Positions 17,193-26,461 are shown, counted from the stretch's first letter. The stretch is DNA of 64,000 nucleotides from an uncultured Flavobacteriaceae bacterium (GCA_947500435.1 CANMRV010000002.1:1-64000), one strand, 5' to 3'. The notes: generated from the sequence alone by a model not told the origin. Program-made: numbers and translations.

Positions 17193-18866
17193 ATGAAAAG
17201 AAAAATAATTTATTTAGCATTGCTAATCGGATTTTTAGGGTGCAGCGACGAATTTACAGATGTGCCACAAGTAGGTGCCTTCGAAGAGGAATTTCTTGAG
17301 ACGGAAGATGGTGCTCGTTTATTTCTTTCAGCTGCCTATTCTATGCTAACAGGTCGCTCTGAATTATCGGTAGGCGATAGCCGTTTAAGAAGTGGTGATA
17401 ACTGGTTTCATGATGTTTTAGGTGGTGATGCGCATAAAGGAAGTACCGACAATGATCTATCTAGTTTGTTACGACTTGAACTAGGTGAGTGGGATGTTAG
17501 TAATGAACAGCTTCCTCGAAAATGGGCTACGTATTATGCAGGTGTTAATAGGGCCAACGCCGCTATTAATGCTACGGTTGCCGCAGGTTTAATCAATGAA
17601 GAGGCGCAAGCGCGGTTTGTGCGTGCCATTTACTATATTGAATTGACGAAAATGTTCGGTAATGTTTCTATCATATCGGAGGAAAATTTTGCTGCACAAG
17701 AGTTTAACCAACCTAATACCGGCCCAGCATGGGATGTGATTGAAAGTGATCTTCAATTTGCTATAGCTAATTTACCCATTAGATCAGAACAACCAGATCC
17801 TGGAAGACCCAGTACAGAGGTGGCCATGGCATTTTTAGGTAAGGCACAGTTATATCAAAAGAAATACGCTGAAGCTTTGGCATCTTTTAATTCAGTTATT
17901 GAGTCAGGTGTATATGCCTTAAACGCCAATTACCTTGACAACTTTAGGTTGGAAGGTGAGAATGGCCCAGAATCTATTTTTGCCATTCAATTTCTGGCTG
18001 ATGGTGGCTCGTCTTTTAATAGTAATCCATCAACCTTAAATTTTCCTAGGGGCGGCGGCCCATTTACCTGTTGTGGTTTTTACCAACCTTCTCAAGATTT
18101 GGTTAATGCCTTTCAAACGGATGCCGGTGGTCTACCATTATTGGATACTTACAATCAACCTGGCAATGATGTGACAAATGATCATCTATTGGGCTCTTCA
18201 GATCCATTTACTCCCCATACCGGACCTTTAGATCCTCGTTTGGATTATACTGTTTCAAGAAGAGGATTAGACTTTAATGGCTTTGGAATACATATAGGAC
18301 AAGATTGGATTCGTGCACAAGATTCTGATATTTCGGGGCCCTATATCTCTAAGAAAAATATTCATCAGGCTGGTGATGGAAATGTATCTCCTACCAATAA
18401 TCGTAATAATGGTGTAAATTATAATATGATGCGATATGCAGATCTACTGTTGATGGCTGCCGAAGCGGAAATTGAAGTGGGTACGTTGGATAAAGCATTT
18501 GAATATGTAAATATGATTCGAAATCGGGCAAAAACCGGTGAAAAACTTCAAGCAGATGGTGCCGATGCGGCAAATTATGTTGTAGAACCATATACCACTC
18601 CCTTTCCCGATAAGGATTTTGCCACAAAGGCGGTACGTTTTGAAAGACGTATTGAGTTGGGTATGGAAGGCCATCGCTTTTTTGATTTGGCCAGATGGGG
18701 CGTTAGCAAAGAAGTTTTGGATGAATACTATGTAAACGAAGGTAGAACAATACCAAATTTTGGTTCAAAAGTTGCGCCTTTTGCGGAGCACCATGTTGTT
18801 TTTCCTATTCCCACAGCTGCCATTGATTTAAGTGAAGGTAATTTAACCCAGAATCCTGGTTATTAA
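17193..18866 (+). CDS. SusD/RagB-family nutrient-binding outer-membrane lipoprotein
   Basis: Surface lipoprotein partner of the upstream SusC transporter. Residues 1-17 are a lipoprotein signal (LLIGFLGC, lipid-bearing Cys17). The chain shows SusD hallmarks: the early F-x-E-T-E-D segment, helical TPR-like regions (AINATVAAGLINEE, RFVRAIYYIELTKMFG, AFLGKAQLYQKKYAEALASF), and the conserved end (MMRYADLLLMAAEAEIEVG, IRNRAKTG, RRIELGMEGHRFFDLARWG, FPIPTAAIDL, NLTQNPGY). The start is placed at 17193, because upstream codons overlap the SusC stop region. Length, about 558 residues, is normal. A terminator follows at 18984. Confidence 0.95.
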   Translation: MKRKIIYLALLIGFLGCSDEFTDVPQVGAFEEEFLETEDGARLFLSAAYSMLTGRSELSVGDSRLRSGDNWFHDVLGGDAHKGSTDNDLSSLLRLELGEWDVSNEQLPRKWATYYAGVNRANAAINATVAAGLINEEAQARFVRAIYYIELTKMFGNVSIISEENFAAQEFNQPNTGPAWDVIESDLQFAIANLPIRSEQPDPGRPSTEVAMAFLGKAQLYQKKYAEALASFNSVIESGVYALNANYLDNFRLEGENGPESIFAIQFLADGGSSFNSNPSTLNFPRGGGPFTCCGFYQPSQDLVNAFQTDAGGLPLLDTYNQPGNDVTNDHLLGSSDPFTPHTGPLDPRLDYTVSRRGLDFNGFGIHIGQDWIRAQDSDISGPYISKKNIHQAGDGNVSPTNNRNNGVNYNMMRYADLLLMAAEAEIEVGTLDKAFEYVNMIRNRAKTGEKLQADGADAANYVVEPYTTPFPDKDFATKAVRFERRIELGMEGHRFFDLARWGVSKEVLDEYYVNEGRTIPNFGSKVAPFAEHHVVFPIPTAAIDLSEGNLTQNPGY

Positions 18867-18945
18867 TTTTAATTATGTAACAGTTAACTGCCTTGGTTTT
18901 TGGCAATTTGATTTGGTCGAAAGTTGATACATCAGGGCATCTAAG

Positions 18946-18983
18946 AGTTTGAGTTAGTTTTGTTAGTTTGAGTTAGTTTTGTT
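18946..18983. repeat. 19-bp tandem repeat, two copies
   Basis: AGTTTGAGTTAGTTTTGTT is present twice in direct succession between the SusD stop and its terminator. It looks like a local slippage duplication with no evident function. Confidence 0.7.
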
Positions 18984-19015
18984 AAAAGCTCCTACTTAAT
19001 CCTAGGAGCTTTTTT
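18984..19015 (+). terminator. Rho-independent terminator after the SusC/SusD operon
   Basis: AAAAGCTCCTA pairs with TAGGAGCTTTT around a short loop and is followed by a T run. It closes the SusC/SusD transcript and separates it from the acyltransferase gene at 19084. Confidence 0.85.
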
Positions 19016-19083
19016 CATTGTTAATCAATTATTTAGCAATAGCATTACAAGTATTTATAGAACAACCATGACCCATTTGTAAG

Positions 19084-20196
19084 ATGCAACCTACCACCAA
19101 AAACCAACGACTTTATTCCCTTGATGCACTTCGTGGGTTTGATATGTTTTGGATAATAGGTGCAGAAGAAATCTTTCATCATCTTTCAGAAATCACCAAC
19201 TCATCTTTTTGGAATGCCTTATCTGTTCAGCTTACGCACCCAGCTTGGCACGGATTTGCTTTTTACGATTTAATTTTTCCTTTGTTTCTGTTTTTGGCAG
19301 GAGTTGCAACACCTTACTCTATCGGGAAACAAATTGAAAAAGGAACGAGCAAGCAGTCACTGTTGCTTCGAATTATCAAAAGAGGATTGATTCTTGTGCT
19401 TTTAGGGATTATCTACAACAACGGTCTAGAAATTCGCCCAATAGAAGAAATTCGATTTGGAAGTGTTTTGGGTCGAATAGGATTGGCATATATGTTTGCC
19501 AACATCATCTACCTATATACCAAACAAAGGGGACAATACATTTGGTTCGTTTCGCTACTAGTAGGCTACTGGCTATTATTGCTATTTAATTCCGCGCCTG
19601 GGTATCCGATGGGAGACCTCACCATGGAAGGAAATTTTGTTTCATACATTGATACTTTGATTATGCCTGGCAAATTATATTTGGGCATACACGACCCTGA
19701 AGGTCTAGTATCCACTATTCCTGCAATCGCGACGGCCCTGCTCGGCATTTATGTTGGAAACATATTAAAGAACACCCCAGTTGAAAAAAACAAAGCCACC
19801 GTTATTCGATTAACGGTAATCGGTGTTGTACTTGTTATCGTGGCCCAACTTTGGAACCTGGTTTTTCCGATTAATAAAAATTTGTGGACGAGTTCTTTCA
19901 CCTTGCAATGCGGAGGTCTGAGTACAATCTTAATGGCTTTTTTTTACTATATAATCGATATCTTTGAGTACAAAAAATGGGCATTTTTCTTCAAAGTAAT
20001 TGGCATGAATTCCATATTAATTTATATGTCTGGTGCTTTTATTGATTGGTCGTATACGACATCGTCGGTATTCAAATGGTTGGGTCAAATTGTTGGAGAA
20101 CCATACAACGTGGTTGTTTTGGTTTTTTGCTACCTAGCTGTCCAATGGGCCTTTTTGTATGTTCTTTATAAAAAGAAAATCTTTTTACGCGTTTGA
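19084..20196 (+). CDS. Multi-pass membrane acyltransferase (HGSNAT/DUF5009-like)
   Basis: A 370-residue polytopic membrane protein of the family related to heparan-alpha-glucosaminide N-acetyltransferase. The N-terminus has the family signature YSLDALRGFDMFWIIG followed by a His-rich loop (TNSSFWNALSVQLTHPAWHGF) and DLIFPLFLFLAG. About ten hydrophobic segments follow. In relatives, a His near the first loop takes part in transfer of acetyl groups across the membrane to amino sugars. Its position between SusC/SusD and two amino-sugar deacetylase-like genes suggests a role in handling N-acetylated sugars. The exact substrate is unknown. Confidence 0.85.
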   Translation: MQPTTKNQRLYSLDALRGFDMFWIIGAEEIFHHLSEITNSSFWNALSVQLTHPAWHGFAFYDLIFPLFLFLAGVATPYSIGKQIEKGTSKQSLLLRIIKRGLILVLLGIIYNNGLEIRPIEEIRFGSVLGRIGLAYMFANIIYLYTKQRGQYIWFVSLLVGYWLLLLFNSAPGYPMGDLTMEGNFVSYIDTLIMPGKLYLGIHDPEGLVSTIPAIATALLGIYVGNILKNTPVEKNKATVIRLTVIGVVLVIVAQLWNLVFPINKNLWTSSFTLQCGGLSTILMAFFYYIIDIFEYKKWAFFFKVIGMNSILIYMSGAFIDWSYTTSSVFKWLGQIVGEPYNVVVLVFCYLAVQWAFLYVLYKKKIFLRV

Positions 20197-20383
20197 AAAC
20201 TTAGAGACTATTTTGAGATTTGTAAAATTATAATGAGTTTATTATTTTGGGAAAAGTTCAAAAAACCGATACATTTCGTTCGATAGCATGCGTAAACTGA
20301 AAATCAATGAGTTATAAGGCAAGATTGAGACAGAATCATAGAAAACTCAATTCCTGGAATCTGAAAGACAAAAATTTAGCATC

Positions 20384-21253
20384 ATGAAAAAAATAACCTT
20401 TATAGTTTGCCTTTTTTTTCTGGCAAATGTTGCATTTTCCCAAGATCAAAAGATAAACGTAATTGTTTTTGGAGCCCACCCTGATGATTGCGACAATGAT
20501 ACAGGAGGTACTGCCATACTTTTTGCGCAGCTAGGACATAACGTGAAGTTTGTTTCACTTACCAATGGAGATGCTGGACATTACGCAATGGGTGGCGGGG
20601 AACTTGCCAAGATTAGAATTGCCGAAGCCATGGAGGCAGGAAAAAGATTTGGGGTCGAATATGAGGTTTTAGACAATCATGACGGCGAACTTATGCCCAC
20701 ATTGGCCAATCGATTAAAAGTGATACGGGAAATTAGGAAATGGGATGCCGACATCGTCATTGCACCAAGGCCAAACGATTATCATCCTGATCATAGATAT
20801 ACCGGTATTCTGGTTCAGGATGCGGCATATATGGTGATTGTTCCGAATGTTGCACCCGAGGTACCACCCCTAAAAAAGAATCCAGTTTTCCTTTACTCGG
20901 AAGATAGATTTCAAAAACCAAATCCGTTTGAACCAGACATTGCCGTAAACATCGATCAAGTTTTTGACCAGAAAATTTACGCCATGGCAGCCCATGAATC
21001 GCAGTTTTTTGATTGGCTACCATGGACTTCTGGTAATCTCGATAAGGTGCCGAAAGATGAGAAAAGCAGGCTAGAATTCTTGGCCAAATGGCGCACATAT
21101 ACCCCAAATGAGGCCGCTATAAAAACTTTGAAAAAATGGTACGGGGACAAAGCTAGTGGTGCAAGACATGTGGAAGGGTTTGAAATATGCGAATACGGAA
21201 AACAGCCATCTGATGAAGAAATAAAAGAACTTTTTCCGATGCTTAGAAAATAA
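20384..21253 (+). CDS. Exported PIG-L/LmbE-family deacetylase
   Basis: A zinc-dependent N-deacetylase-like protein of 289 residues. Residues 1-19 are a signal peptide (LANVAFSQ). The metal site is visible as AHPDD (31-35) and the later RPNDYHPDHRYTG. Family members remove acetyl groups from GlcNAc-type or related amide substrates. Export suggests action in the periplasm on imported sugar. A second, more divergent PIG-L gene follows 57 bp downstream. No TGAY-N4-RTCA box is seen upstream, which sets this locus apart from the regulon that begins at 22.3 kb. Confidence 0.9.
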   Translation: MKKITFIVCLFFLANVAFSQDQKINVIVFGAHPDDCDNDTGGTAILFAQLGHNVKFVSLTNGDAGHYAMGGGELAKIRIAEAMEAGKRFGVEYEVLDNHDGELMPTLANRLKVIREIRKWDADIVIAPRPNDYHPDHRYTGILVQDAAYMVIVPNVAPEVPPLKKNPVFLYSEDRFQKPNPFEPDIAVNIDQVFDQKIYAMAAHESQFFDWLPWTSGNLDKVPKDEKSRLEFLAKWRTYTPNEAAIKTLKKWYGDKASGARHVEGFEICEYGKQPSDEEIKELFPMLRK

Positions 21254-21310
21254 CTAAAGCAATTATTTACCATAAATTTTAATACAGGAATTGGGTGAAA
21301 TACTAACATA

Positions 21311-22186
21311 ATGAAGAACTTAAAAACGGTGATTAAGTCCATTAGTGTTGTAGCGTTATCAGTGTTGCTATTTCAATGTAATATGAGTTGTAAGGACATA
21401 CCTAAAAAGGACGGTGCTGACACGACCGCTAAGGTCGATACCCAAAAGGAAGGGGCAAGCACTAGTACTGAAAAAACATTACTGGCTATTTTTGCCCATC
21501 CAGACGATGAACTGACAGTGGCTCCGATATTGGCAAAATATGTGGACGAAGGCGTCAAGGTCTATTTGGTTATCGCAACAGATGGCAGATATGGCACCAA
21601 TGAGCATTCCGGTCTGAAAGCAGGAGACGGATTGGCGGCTATTCGCCGAGCCGAAATGCAATGTTCTGCGGACCATCTTGGGGTTGAACTTCTTCATCTT
21701 GAATATCATGACCAGCTAAGATCGGCGGAAGGCTATGATGGGCACATGCCACATATAAAATCTTTAATGAAAGAAGTTCATAGTATAATAGATACTATGC
21801 AACCAGATGCTATTATCACCTTTGGTCCAGATGGATGGTCCAATCATATGGACCATCGATTGGTAGGAGCCACAGTCACACAAGTGGTTCTTAGTCAATT
21901 ATGGACCAAACCTCTCAATCTATACTATGTTGGTACACCTTCCGATCTTTTAGATGATCCAGAAATTAAGATACTCCGTGGGCAGGATAGGAGCTATTTG
22001 ACCTACAAGGTTACCTATACAGATGAACAAAGGGAACAGGCTTATAATGTATTAGCCTGCCATAAGAGTCAGTTTGGCGAAGATGCATTGGAAAGGATGA
22101 AAGCGCGAGATACCTATAAAGAAAAAGCGGTGTATTTAAGAAAGTTTGCTCATCCTGTAGGACTGAAGAATTCTGTTTTTGAGTAG
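21311..22186 (+). CDS. Exported PIG-L/LmbE-family deacetylase, second copy
   Basis: This 291-residue protein has an N-terminal hydrophobic export segment with Cys residues near its end (LLFQCNMSC; the lipobox is imperfect), a polar linker rich in K, D and T, then the PIG-L domain with AHPDDE (62-67) and the second metal motif NHMDHR. The C-terminus carries the family's CHKSQFG segment. It is only distantly similar to the preceding deacetylase, so the two may act on different substrates. It probably belongs to the same transcription unit. Confidence 0.9.
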   Translation: MKNLKTVIKSISVVALSVLLFQCNMSCKDIPKKDGADTTAKVDTQKEGASTSTEKTLLAIFAHPDDELTVAPILAKYVDEGVKVYLVIATDGRYGTNEHSGLKAGDGLAAIRRAEMQCSADHLGVELLHLEYHDQLRSAEGYDGHMPHIKSLMKEVHSIIDTMQPDAIITFGPDGWSNHMDHRLVGATVTQVVLSQLWTKPLNLYYVGTPSDLLDDPEIKILRGQDRSYLTYKVTYTDEQREQAYNVLACHKSQFGEDALERMKARDTYKEKAVYLRKFAHPVGLKNSVFE

Positions 22187-22310
22187 AACTATTAATAATC
22201 CGAGATTTTATGGGTTTATTTGAATTATTTGAATCCAGTTTTCCACATGAAAGCAGTTCAAAACTTTGAACAAGTTATTCACTTTCAAAATGCGTCGGAA
22301 TAAAAATAAA

Positions 22311-22353
22311 TGACGATTATCATATCCATTCTATCTAGGTTTTAATAGATTCA
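22311..22353 (+). promoter_or_regulatory. CRP/FNR-type box with -7 element, cardiolipin synthase promoter
   Basis: Box TGACGATTATCA (22311-22322), 23 bp, then TAGATTCA (22346-22353) resembling TAnnTTTG. The box ends 57 bp before the ATG at 22380. This is the leftmost box found in the window. Confidence 0.75.
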
Positions 22354-22379
22354 GAGCTATTATTTATACCTTAAACCAT

Positions 22380-23786
22380 ATGATAATAACTCTTCTGATT
22401 ATTTTATATGTGTTTGGTGCGGTAGGCATAGTCATCAGCTTATTGATAAATGGAGTCCGTCCTTCCAAAACTTTGGCTTGGCTTCTGGCGATTTTCACAA
22501 TACCTGTTGGAGGTGTTCTGTTATACTTGTTAGTAGGTAGAAACCGCCGAAAAAACAAGCTAATTCAACTTAAAGGAACTGGCGCAAGTATGGATACGCT
22601 GTCAATACCCTCAGCTGAGCTAAATGTGTCTGAGAGATACCAAAAAATAATAAGACTTATTCAAAAGAACAATAATTTTGATGCTTCCACCGGGAACGAT
22701 GTTGTTTTCCTGAAGGATGGTGGAGCTACGTTTAAAACGATTTTTAATGCTCTGGATAAAGCAACCGATTTCATTCATCTTCAGTACTACATTTTTGAGG
22801 ACGGGGAACTGGCCGACAGGCTGCTCGAAGTATTCCGGAGAAAAATAGGAGAGGGAGTAAAAATACGCCTCATTTATGATGGTATTGGTAGCTTTTCACT
22901 GAGCAAGGCGTATCTGAAAAAACTAAAGGAGATAGGCGTTGAGGTATTCCCGTTTTTACCATTTCGATTTGGACGTTTTTTGCGGTCAGTTAATTATAGA
23001 AATCATCGAAAGATAATCGTCATCGATGGGGGAGTAGCTTTTACCGGTGGGATTAATATATCGGATAAATACCTAAAAGGTGATAAGACCTTAGGTAATT
23101 GGCACGATATGCATCTAAGAATAGAAGGTCCAGCCGTCGAGGATCTTGACCTTGTTTTTTTAGAAGATTGGCAGTTGGTAAGTGAACAAGAAATTCTCCC
23201 GAAAAAAAAGACAAGCTCGAATAACGGAAATAGCAATTCATCAATCGTTCAAATCGTTTCTACCGGACCGGATGATGATTTTCCAGCCATTGAGCAGACC
23301 TATTTTTCTATAATCAATAGTGCTAAAAGTTATCTTTATATCGTCAATCCATATATCATTCCGGGGCCTGCAATACTTACCGCTTTGGACACTGCCGCTA
23401 TGAGCGGAGTTGATGTTCGATTGCTAGTTTCTGAAAATAACGATAGCCAGCTGGTGAATTGGAGCGTTCGTTCTTATTTCGAGAACTTACTAAGAGCTGG
23501 AGTGAAAATCTATCTTTTCCCTGAAGGATTCCTTCATAGTAAGATCATGATCAGTGATGACGAAATTACTTCTGTCGGAACCGCGAACATTGATATCAGA
23601 AGTTTTGAGCAGAACTATGAAGTAAATGCCATTGTATATGATTCGGAGTTTGTAAAAGCACTTAAAGAAGACTTTTTGGTGGATTGCAACCTTAGCAATC
23701 AACTTACTTTTGAAGCGCATATGAAGCGTCCATGGTGGGATAAGCTGAAGGAAGGTTTCGCAAAAATATTTAGTCCTGTTTTATGA
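22380..23786 (+). CDS. cls: Cardiolipin synthase (phospholipase D family)
   Basis: A 468-residue membrane enzyme that condenses two phosphatidylglycerol molecules to cardiolipin. Two N-terminal membrane segments of the PLDc_N type (1-55) are followed by two PLD domains with HKD motifs: NHRKIIVIDGG with a downstream GGIN, and LHSKIMISDD followed by GTANIDIR. It is the first gene under a TGAY-N4-RTCA promoter, so it is likely expressed with the stress cluster. Its stop overlaps that of the convergent dehydrogenase gene by 6 bp, leaving no room for a terminator. Confidence 0.92.
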   Translation: MIITLLIILYVFGAVGIVISLLINGVRPSKTLAWLLAIFTIPVGGVLLYLLVGRNRRKNKLIQLKGTGASMDTLSIPSAELNVSERYQKIIRLIQKNNNFDASTGNDVVFLKDGGATFKTIFNALDKATDFIHLQYYIFEDGELADRLLEVFRRKIGEGVKIRLIYDGIGSFSLSKAYLKKLKEIGVEVFPFLPFRFGRFLRSVNYRNHRKIIVIDGGVAFTGGINISDKYLKGDKTLGNWHDMHLRIEGPAVEDLDLVFLEDWQLVSEQEILPKKKTSSNNGNSNSSIVQIVSTGPDDDFPAIEQTYFSIINSAKSYLYIVNPYIIPGPAILTALDTAAMSGVDVRLLVSENNDSQLVNWSVRSYFENLLRAGVKIYLFPEGFLHSKIMISDDEITSVGTANIDIRSFEQNYEVNAIVYDSEFVKALKEDFLVDCNLSNQLTFEAHMKRPWWDKLKEGFAKIFSPVL

Positions 23787-24788
23787 GATAATCCGTTCGT
23801 AGCCCAATTCATTTTTGCATTCCTTGCCTTCAGCCCAATCGTCAATATTTTCAAAGGTAGTTGTGGCTATATTGGATAATGCCTCGGGAGTCATAAAAGC
23901 CTGATGAGGTGTCATTAGCACATTTGTTAGGGAAAGTAATTTCTTCAATTGTCCATCTTCCATACCACTTCTAGAATGATCTTTAAAAAATGTGCCTTTT
24001 TCTTTTTCATAAACATCGGTGCAATATCCTTCAATGTACTTTTTCTCCAGAGTATCAATTAAGGCCTTGGTTTCGACAATGGCGCCGCGTGATGTATTGA
24101 TTAAAATCGCGTTCCGTTTCATCAAGGCCAACTTTTTCTTGTTTATCAAATAGTAGTTGTCATAGGATAGTGGAACGTGAATACTGATTATATCGGACTT
24201 TTTTAGAACTTGATCTATTGTACCGTAAGTAACATCACAAAGTTCGACAAGGTCGTCATCAGGTTCTAAATCACAAGCTAGAATTTTACAACCGAAGCCA
24301 TGCATTATTTTGACCATGATGCTTCCAATTCTTCCAGTTCCAATAATGCCGACTGTCTTACCGTGCAGGTTGAATCCCATTAACCCTTCCTGAGAAAAAT
24401 TATAATTATGAACTTGCTTGTCGGCCAATGCTATTTTTCGATTAAAGGCAAGTAGCAATGCAGTTGCGTGTTCGGCAATAGCATGAGGTGAATATTCGGG
24501 AACGTTGGCCACCTTAAACCCGAAACGTTTTGCAGCCTTGATATGAATGTTATTATAACCCGCAGAACGTAAGGTTATGTAACGAACACCCAAATCCCAA
24601 AGTTTTTCAAGAACAATTAAAGAAGCGTCGTCACCCGAGAATATAGAAATGGCTTTATGGCCAATAGCCTGAATAGCGGTATTGGTATCCAGGGCATCTT
24701 TGGTATAGGTAATCTTATGCCGGTTTAAATTGGCCTTGCCTAGGAAGGGAATCTCATAATCTTTTGCACTATAGATTAGTAACTTCAT
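23781..24788 (-). CDS. ldhA: D-lactate dehydrogenase (2-hydroxyacid dehydrogenase family)
   Basis: A 335-residue NAD-dependent enzyme that probably reduces pyruvate to D-lactate. The nucleotide-binding loop is GIIGTGRIGSI and the catalytic Arg, Glu and His lie in NTSRGAIVET, DVYEKEKG and TPHQAFMT, as in fermentative D-LDH. The N-terminal segment MKLLIYSAKDYE and YNNIHIKAAKRFG also fit LdhA. It is the last gene of an operon (25879 to 23781) under the box at 25937 and overlaps the upstream lipoprotein gene by 20 bp. A fermentative enzyme in this position fits an oxygen-limitation response. Confidence 0.88.
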   Translation of the reverse strand: MKLLIYSAKDYEIPFLGKANLNRHKITYTKDALDTNTAIQAIGHKAISIFSGDDASLIVLEKLWDLGVRYITLRSAGYNNIHIKAAKRFGFKVANVPEYSPHAIAEHATALLLAFNRKIALADKQVHNYNFSQEGLMGFNLHGKTVGIIGTGRIGSIMVKIMHGFGCKILACDLEPDDDLVELCDVTYGTIDQVLKKSDIISIHVPLSYDNYYLINKKKLALMKRNAILINTSRGAIVETKALIDTLEKKYIEGYCTDVYEKEKGTFFKDHSRSGMEDGQLKKLLSLTNVLMTPHQAFMTPEALSNIATTTFENIDDWAEGKECKNELGYERIIS

Positions 24789-25425
24789 TTTTCTCTTCCT
24801 TTCTGAAAATCAAATCTTGCTCTTCCATAGCCACAACTATCAGCCGCACATAGTCCTTGATTGTTTTATTGACATTGTCTGGGTCTAAAATATCGATGTT
24901 GCCTCTCCAGATTAGTGAACGTTCTTTTCCCACGCAAATGCAGTATAGTGAAGTCTCGGCATTGTATACAGTATAAGTGTCGTAATACTCATCTTCATAG
25001 TAAATATCTTGATGTCTCCTATAGTCCTCATTGAATCCTTCTCGACTCTTATAGAGGTCATTGATAGATTTTCTAAAGGATTGCCTGCTTTCCGACCCGA
25101 TGATTTTAGTCAGTAATATAGCGTCAAAATCCTTATCCAACAGACTTTGCTCTAATTCATCCAGTTCTTTTTCGGTTCGTTTGGAATCTGTGAATTTGAC
25201 ATCAAAAACATCAAGACTTCGTACAGCTTCAACATCGCGGGCCTCAAATTCCTTTTGTAGCTTGGTTTCAAAATTTGTTCTTGCTTCTTCATCACTGCTC
25301 ATACCAACTAAGAGCACTTTATTTGCATCGAAGATTACGATATCGGGATTTTTCCAATTATCAACCATTTCAGTTGAGGAACAACCCATTAGGGTTATAA
25401 TTAATACCAAGAGTAGTTTTTTCAT
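24769..25425 (-). CDS. Hypothetical lipoprotein
   Basis: A 218-residue protein with a clear lipoprotein signal (LIITLMGC, Cys15). The mature part is mixed alpha/beta with a segment KVLLVGMSSDEEARTNFETK typical of periplasmic stress lipoproteins of unknown role, then a charged region rich in D, E and Y. It lies 10 bp after the gene at 25436-25879 and overlaps ldhA. I do not recognise a named family. Localisation is probably the inner face of the outer membrane. Confidence 0.7.
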   Translation of the reverse strand: MKKLLLVLIITLMGCSSTEMVDNWKNPDIVIFDANKVLLVGMSSDEEARTNFETKLQKEFEARDVEAVRSLDVFDVKFTDSKRTEKELDELEQSLLDKDFDAILLTKIIGSESRQSFRKSINDLYKSREGFNEDYRRHQDIYYEDEYYDTYTVYNAETSLYCICVGKERSLIWRGNIDILDPDNVNKTIKDYVRLIVVAMEEQDLIFRKEEKNEVTNL

Positions 25426-25435
25426 CTTTTCGAAT

Positions 25436-25879
25436 TTAGTTCAATAATCTTTTTTGCTTATTTTTTTTCATTATGGAAGTGATAAGCTTGAATAGTCCTT
25501 CCTTTATTTCCCGATATTGAACGGTGTATTGGTTCATGGAAATAATTAGCTCTTTATGGGTTTCTTGGTAGGCCTTTTCCATTTTCAGTTGGTTGATATC
25601 ATCGACCATAATTTCCAGCTGGTTTTCATGCGCTTGCACCTTTTTGAAAAGGGGCACGATATCCTTTTCTGCCTTTTGTAACCGGCTGATGACCTTTTTA
25701 CTTTCTTCAAAAATTGCAGTGTCTGTAAGTTGGAGGGTATATAAGGTGACAAGGTTATTGAGAAATAACTGTTCATCACGAATGAATTTTAGCTCTGAGA
25801 ACCAATTTAAACTGGCCTCATGCATTTCCTCAGGGCTCAACCACTCGATATAGCTATGTTTTGCCGTCTTGCTTTTCAT
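25436..25879 (-). CDS. Hypothetical helical protein, paralogue of the gene at 26025
   Basis: A 147-residue, wholly helical cytoplasmic protein without signal or membrane segments. The pattern F-x-x-D-E-x-x-F-L-x-x-L near residues 31-43 and the later H-E-N segment (QAHENQLEIM) recur in the neighbouring 139-residue protein (FIEDEITFILKLL and AKHENSLGGM), so the two are diverged duplicates. First gene of the operon that ends with ldhA. A box with TAAATTGA -7 element lies 57 bp upstream, which supports this start. Function unknown. Confidence 0.65.
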   Translation of the reverse strand: MKSKTAKHSYIEWLSPEEMHEASLNWFSELKFIRDEQLFLNNLVTLYTLQLTDTAIFEESKKVISRLQKAEKDIVPLFKKVQAHENQLEIMVDDINQLKMEKAYQETHKELIISMNQYTVQYREIKEGLFKLITSIMKKNKQKRLLN

Positions 25880-25905
25880 TATTAATTATTTATTCGATTC
25901 TACCT

Positions 25906-25948
25906 TCAATTTACGGTTTGTCTTACATAGCAAAAATGACAATGGTCA
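25906..25948 (-). promoter_or_regulatory. CRP/FNR-type box with -7 element, promoter of the operon ending in ldhA
   Basis: Box TGACAATGGTCA (25937-25948; reads TGACCATTGTCA on the coding strand), 23 bp, then TAAATTGA (complement of 25906-25913). Box edge to ATG at 25879 is 57 bp. Confidence 0.8.
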
Positions 25949-25987
25949 GTTTACTGGATAATCGATATTTTTAAATAGTTTCCCAAT

Positions 25988-26021
25988 GAATACCCCTGCG
26001 GCTTGCCCCGAGGTTGTTTCA
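25988..26021. repeat. Interspersed intergenic repeat, copy A
   Basis: This stretch, beginning GAATACCCCTGCGGCTTGCC and ending GAGGTTGTTTCA, closely matches 44581-44613. Both sit between genes and contain a GGCTTGCC/GGGCTTGCCC core. It may be a REP-like or terminator-associated element. Confidence 0.55.
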
Positions 26022-26024
26022 TAA

Positions 26025-26444
26025 CTAAGGCTTCCGCTTCTTTAAGATTCCCCCCGCATAGTTGAAAATTTCAGATTTCAGGTTTTTGAAATCTTTCCAA
26101 AAGTTTTCTACTTCGGTTTCTAGCTTTTCATGATTTATATAGTATGCTAAATCGCAGGTGCTATCTGTACATTCAAGCATTCCACCTAGACTATTCTCGT
26201 GTTTGGCAATATGATTTCGAGTCTTTTCTTTATTAGAAATCGTTTTTTTTATAAGGGACTTATAATCTTGAAGACGTTCAAAGAGATTGGGCGTATTGGG
26301 CTGAAAGGCATAAGAATCCAAAAGTTTTAGGATAAACGTAATTTCATCTTCTATGAATTGAAAATTTGACTTCCATTGCTGAATTTCCCAATGTAGTTCC
26401 TCAACTTTTTTCTCTTGACTCGATGCCAGCATTTTTCTTTCCAT
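26025..26444 (-). CDS. Hypothetical helical protein, paralogue of the gene at 25436
   Basis: A 139-residue helical protein with coiled-coil character. Shared landmarks with its neighbour are FIEDEITFILKLL and AKHENSLGGM. It has two Cys residues (ECTDSTC) absent from the paralogue. It has its own promoter, with a perfect TAGTTTTG -7 element, and appears monocistronic. No family is recognised; presence in this regulon suggests a stress role but nothing more specific. Confidence 0.65.
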   Translation of the reverse strand: MERKMLASSQEKKVEELHWEIQQWKSNFQFIEDEITFILKLLDSYAFQPNTPNLFERLQDYKSLIKKTISNKEKTRNHIAKHENSLGGMLECTDSTCDLAYYINHEKLETEVENFWKDFKNLKSEIFNYAGGILKKRKP

Positions 26445-26461
26445 TTCCCGAATGTTTTATT

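Noticed and set aside
20757..21342. Minus-strand frames of 116 and 121 residues across the PIG-L genes
   Set aside because: They overlap well-supported deacetylase genes and lack any motif.
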